Position numbers and translations under genes: made by a program
Assembly (NCBI GenBank): GCA_964636205.1
Contig: CAZWPF010000064.1
Location: 1-17,765 of the forward strand
Direction: 5' to 3'
Source of the DNA: JBEBVQ01 sp964636205
GTDB taxonomy: Bacteria > Bacteroidota > Bacteroidia > Chitinophagales > Chitinophagaceae
DNA length: 17,765 bases
Shown here: positions 15,643-17,765 of the stretch, piece after piece
Layout: each line of letters starts with the position of its first letter
How positions within the stretch are numbered: the stretch's first letter is position 1
The notes under the pieces: model-generated
The model's input: the letters and a program-made list of their open reading frames with translations, nothing else
Told to the model about the DNA's origin: nothing
Databases searched by the model: none

Positions 15643-16353
15643 TTATTTGGATTGTGTAGAATCGGCTTGAGATTGTCGGATCAGATAATCTTTATAATTA
15701 GTTCTGATCCACATTTTTATTTCCAGATCGGTGGCGGCTCTGGCAAAATCGTAGGGCATCGGATAGCTATTCATAAAAAGGGCGAGGCTATCCCCTTCCA
15801 AACCTGTAAGCACTTCGACTAGATCGATCGTGTACCGGGAATCGACAAATCTTTGGTTTTCCCAGTAATTAAAATCCTTCTGGAATCTGAAAACCTGCTT
15901 ACTGCGTGAGGACAGTCGGTCGCCGACAAAACTGAAGGGGCTCATTACGGAGCGGGTTTTCTGGCGGGATAATGGGCGTTGATAGATGTCTTGTCGTTCG
16001 ATTGAGTCTAATTGATAAGGCGTATAATTACGAATCCTTACCACGAATTCATCGAGCTGCACACTCAGCGGCTGCATTTCGATTATGGTTTGTATAACAC
16101 CAATCCCCGGAGGAACGGTCCATTGCAAGGTTTTGTAACCAATATAAGAAAACCCGATTTTGTCTCCACTTTGCGCGACGATATGAAACTGCCCCGCTTC
16201 ATCGGAATAGACCGACATACCTGTGCGGACATTAAACACTACTACCGGACTGAGCGGAATGCCCGATTGAGCGTCTCTGACAACGCCTTTAAGTGTCTGG
16301 CTCAGGGCTAAAATCGGACAACAACAAAGTAAAACGAACCACAATAATTTCAT
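15643..16353 (-). CDS. Exported carboxypeptidase-regulatory-like domain protein
   Basis: A 236-residue protein with signal peptide MKLLWFVLLCCCPILALS. Residues about 20-105 form a CarboxypepD_reg-like Ig fold: TLKGVVRDAQSGIPLSPVVV, YSDEAGQFHIVAQSGDKIGF, SYIGYKTLQW, then the LDEFVV ending often seen before TonB plugs. No plug or barrel follows. The remaining 130 residues are charged and probably helical, with RSVMSPFSFVGDRLSSRSK and a C-terminal LEIKMWIRTNYKDYLIRQ segment. Small stand-alone proteins of this kind are common in Bacteroidota and their role is unknown. It is convergent with the M1 peptidase and divergent from kbl. Confidence 0.78.
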   Translation of the reverse strand: MKLLWFVLLCCCPILALSQTLKGVVRDAQSGIPLSPVVVFNVRTGMSVYSDEAGQFHIVAQSGDKIGFSYIGYKTLQWTVPPGIGVIQTIIEMQPLSVQLDEFVVRIRNYTPYQLDSIERQDIYQRPLSRQKTRSVMSPFSFVGDRLSSRSKQVFRFQKDFNYWENQRFVDSRYTIDLVEVLTGLEGDSLALFMNSYPMPYDFARAATDLEIKMWIRTNYKDYLIRQSQADSTQSK

Positions 16354-16364
16354 AACAACCTATT

Positions 16365-16372
16365 CAAATATA
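16365..16372 (-). promoter_or_regulatory. Candidate -7 box of the carboxypeptidase-regulatory-like gene
   Basis: TATATTTG on the minus strand matches TAnnTTTG exactly, 11 bases before the ATG at 16353. The leader would be only a few bases long, and no -33 TTTG is seen at normal spacing. Confidence 0.35.
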
Positions 16373-16382
16373 CCAGACTTTT

Positions 16383-16410
16383 TTTGTCTTAGATTCATTA
16401 GTTACTTTTG
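16383..16410 (+). promoter_or_regulatory. Candidate kbl promoter
   Basis: TTTG (16383-16386) and an exact TAnnTTTG match, TACTTTTG (16403-16410), are separated by 16 bases and end 25 bases before the kbl start. Confidence 0.55.
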
Positions 16411-16435
16411 AGCTTCCAAACACCAATTATAAGCT

Positions 16436-17626
16436 ATGTCCAGTCCTTCTTTTTACAAACGTTTATCACAGGAACTGCAAGAAATCAAAGATGCGGGTCT
16501 GTACAAGTCGGAACGAATTATTGAATCAGAACAAGGTCCTGAAATCCAGGTTAATGGTAAAAAGGTTTTAAATTTTTGTGCCAATAACTATCTGGGATTG
16601 TCTTCGCACCCTAAGGTGATTGAAGCAGCGCACAAGACGATTGACCGTCGCGGATACGGCATGAGCTCGGTCCGTTTTATATGTGGTACTCAGGATATCC
16701 ACAAAGAGCTGGAAGAAAAAATATCCCGCTTTGTAGGCGCTGATGACACCATCTTATATGTTGCTTGTTTTGATGCCAATGGTGGTGTATTTGAGCCCTT
16801 GTTAGGTCCTGAAGACGTGATCATTTCTGATGAATTGAATCATGCTTCGATCATTGATGGGGTAAGACTTTGTAAAGCCCAGCGTGCTCGTTATAAGCAC
16901 AATGACATGGCGGATCTGGAGGCTCAATTGCAAGCTCAAGCCGGTGCACGTACCCGCCTGATCGTTACCGATTCAGTATTCTCGATGGATGGTACGATTG
17001 CGCAATTGGATAAGATTTGTGATCTGGCTGATAAATACGATGCTTTGATCATGATCGACGAGAGTCACTCTTCTGGTTTTATGGGAAAGACCGGTCGTGG
17101 TGTACATGAGCTTTGCGGAGTAATGGATCGGATTGATATTATTACAGGCACACTTGGAAAGGCACTTGGCGGTGCGTCCGGGGGATTCACCAGCGGACGT
17201 AAAGAGATCATTGAGATGTTGCGTCAACGCAGCCGTCCATATCTGTTCTCTAACACGGTTGCACCTTCTGTGGTTGGGGCTTCGATTGCAGTTTTGGATT
17301 TGTTGAGTGAAACCACAGAGTTGCGAGACAAGCTGGAGAATAACACTATGTATTTCCGCAGCAAGATGACTGAAGCGGGATTTGATATTAAGCCCGGCAC
17401 TCACCCTATTACGCCGATTATGTTATATGATGCGGTATTGGCGCAGCAGATGGCTACGAAGTTGTTGGATGAGGGAATATATGTAATTGGCTTCTTCTAT
17501 CCGGTTGTACCTAAAGGTCAGGCGCGGATTCGGGTGCAGATTTCGGCTGCCCATGAGCGTCATCATTTGGATCAGGCGATTGAGGCGTTTACACGTATTG
17601 GTAAGGAATTGGGAGTAATCAAATAA
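16436..17626 (+). CDS. kbl: Glycine C-acetyltransferase (2-amino-3-ketobutyrate CoA ligase)
   Basis: A 396-residue cytoplasmic PLP enzyme, the same length as E. coli Kbl. It converts 2-amino-3-oxobutyrate plus CoA into glycine and acetyl-CoA, the second step of threonine breakdown after threonine dehydrogenase. Diagnostic segments are NFCANNYLGLSSHP, RFICGTQDIHKELE, DELNHASIIDG, the PLP-contact region IMIDESHSSGFMG and the Schiff-base lysine Lys242 in GTLGKALGGASGG. The C-terminus FFYPVVPKGQARIRVQISA is typical of Kbl rather than of the related 7-keto-8-aminopelargonate synthase or 5-aminolevulinate synthase. No tdh gene is present in the window. It appears monocistronic, with its own promoter-like box and an inverted repeat after the stop. 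Confidence 0.96.
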   Translation: MSSPSFYKRLSQELQEIKDAGLYKSERIIESEQGPEIQVNGKKVLNFCANNYLGLSSHPKVIEAAHKTIDRRGYGMSSVRFICGTQDIHKELEEKISRFVGADDTILYVACFDANGGVFEPLLGPEDVIISDELNHASIIDGVRLCKAQRARYKHNDMADLEAQLQAQAGARTRLIVTDSVFSMDGTIAQLDKICDLADKYDALIMIDESHSSGFMGKTGRGVHELCGVMDRIDIITGTLGKALGGASGGFTSGRKEIIEMLRQRSRPYLFSNTVAPSVVGASIAVLDLLSETTELRDKLENNTMYFRSKMTEAGFDIKPGTHPITPIMLYDAVLAQQMATKLLDEGIYVIGFFYPVVPKGQARIRVQISAAHERHHLDQAIEAFTRIGKELGVIK

Positions 17627-17636
17627 ATTCATATTC

Positions 17637-17685
17637 AGGAGAAACTTATGTGCATTTTCGTTTGGAACAAGCATAAGTTTCTCCT
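17637..17685. repeat. 14-bp perfect inverted repeat between kbl and tRNA-Pro
   Basis: AGGAGAAACTTATG (17637-17650) and CATAAGTTTCTCCT (17672-17685) are exact inverted copies with a 21-base loop. The stem starts 10 bases after the kbl stop and could end the kbl transcript, though no T run follows. The right arm fills most of the spacer of the tRNA promoter and ends on the first T of its -7 box. Confidence 0.75.
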
Positions 17686-17692
17686 ACCTTTG
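17661..17692 (+). promoter_or_regulatory. Promoter of tRNA-Pro
   Basis: TTTG (17661-17664), a 20-base spacer and TACCTTTG (17685-17692) match both consensus elements and spacing of the main Bacteroidota promoter, 20 bases before the tRNA. This is the best promoter match in the window. Confidence 0.7.
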
Positions 17693-17712
17693 CGAACCTC
17701 AAACCGGAAATT

Positions 17713-17765
17713 CGGGACGTAGCGCAGCCCGGTAGCGCACTTGCATGGGGTGCAAGGGGTCGCTG
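17713..17765 (+). tRNA. tRNA-Pro(GGG), 3' part outside window
   Basis: The 5' acceptor strand CGGGACG is followed by a D arm with GCGC/GCGC stem around AGCCCGGTA. The anticodon arm is CTTGC-ATGGGGT-GCAAG, with anticodon GGG at 17747-17749, which reads proline codons CCC and CCU. The window ends in the variable/T-arm region, so the T arm and the 3' acceptor strand are not visible. Confidence 0.93.

Noticed and set aside
1..17765. Mobile elements, CRISPR arrays, toxin-antitoxin or phage-defence systems
   Set aside because: No transposase, integrase, regular repeat array, or defence-type enzyme pair was found on either strand.

Overview
The window looks like chromosomal DNA of a Bacteroidota member (Saprospiria, Chitinophagia or Flavobacteriia type; I cannot place it further). 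The evidence is a type IX secretion (T9SS) C-terminal sorting domain, several signal peptides ending in 'AQ', Bacteroidota families (DUF4294, DUF5777, DUF5689, short YceI), promoter-like TAnnTTTG boxes, and starts without clear Shine-Dalgarno sequences. I see no insertion sequence, phage gene, CRISPR array or integrase. Most proteins are exported, so the window is an envelope and surface locus.

Layout. 1-1087 (minus): secreted M43 pappalysin-like metalloprotease, cut by the left edge. 1283-1540 (plus): small acyl carrier protein. 1570-2148 (minus): exported DUF4294 protein. 2235-4558 (plus): four close genes, namely an anchored tRNA_anti-like OB-fold protein, a c-type-cytochrome-like lipoprotein with a CX4CH motif, a YceI-like protein and a DUF5777 beta-barrel protein. 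4559-4947: a 389-base leader holding a well-conserved cobalamin (B12) riboswitch. 4948-6795 (plus): a large T9SS-secreted protein with beta-propeller-like and Ig-like segments. 6938-12151 (minus, transcribed from right to left): TonB-dependent receptor, DUF5689 lipoprotein and exported endonuclease/exonuclease/phosphatase (EEP) protein. 12382-15639 (plus): M1 metallopeptidase fused to a C-terminal barrel-like region. 15643-16353 (minus): exported carboxypeptidase-regulatory-like protein. 16436-17626 (plus): glycine C-acetyltransferase (kbl). 17713-17765: 5' part of tRNA-Pro(GGG), cut by the right edge.

How the genes may work together. The receptor/DUF5689/EEP operon looks like an outer-membrane capture, cleavage and import system, possibly for nucleic acid or phosphoesters. 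The four-gene plus-strand operon looks like a small periplasmic/outer-membrane module around a heme-like lipoprotein. The most unusual feature is the B12 riboswitch. Known cobalamin riboswitches in Bacteroidota usually control btuB-type receptors or cobalamin genes; here the only co-directional gene downstream is a secreted propeller-like protein. This recalls BtuG, the surface beta-propeller that binds cobalamin in Bacteroides, but there is no sequence evidence of cobalamin binding. All family calls are by eye from translated sequence, without database searches.
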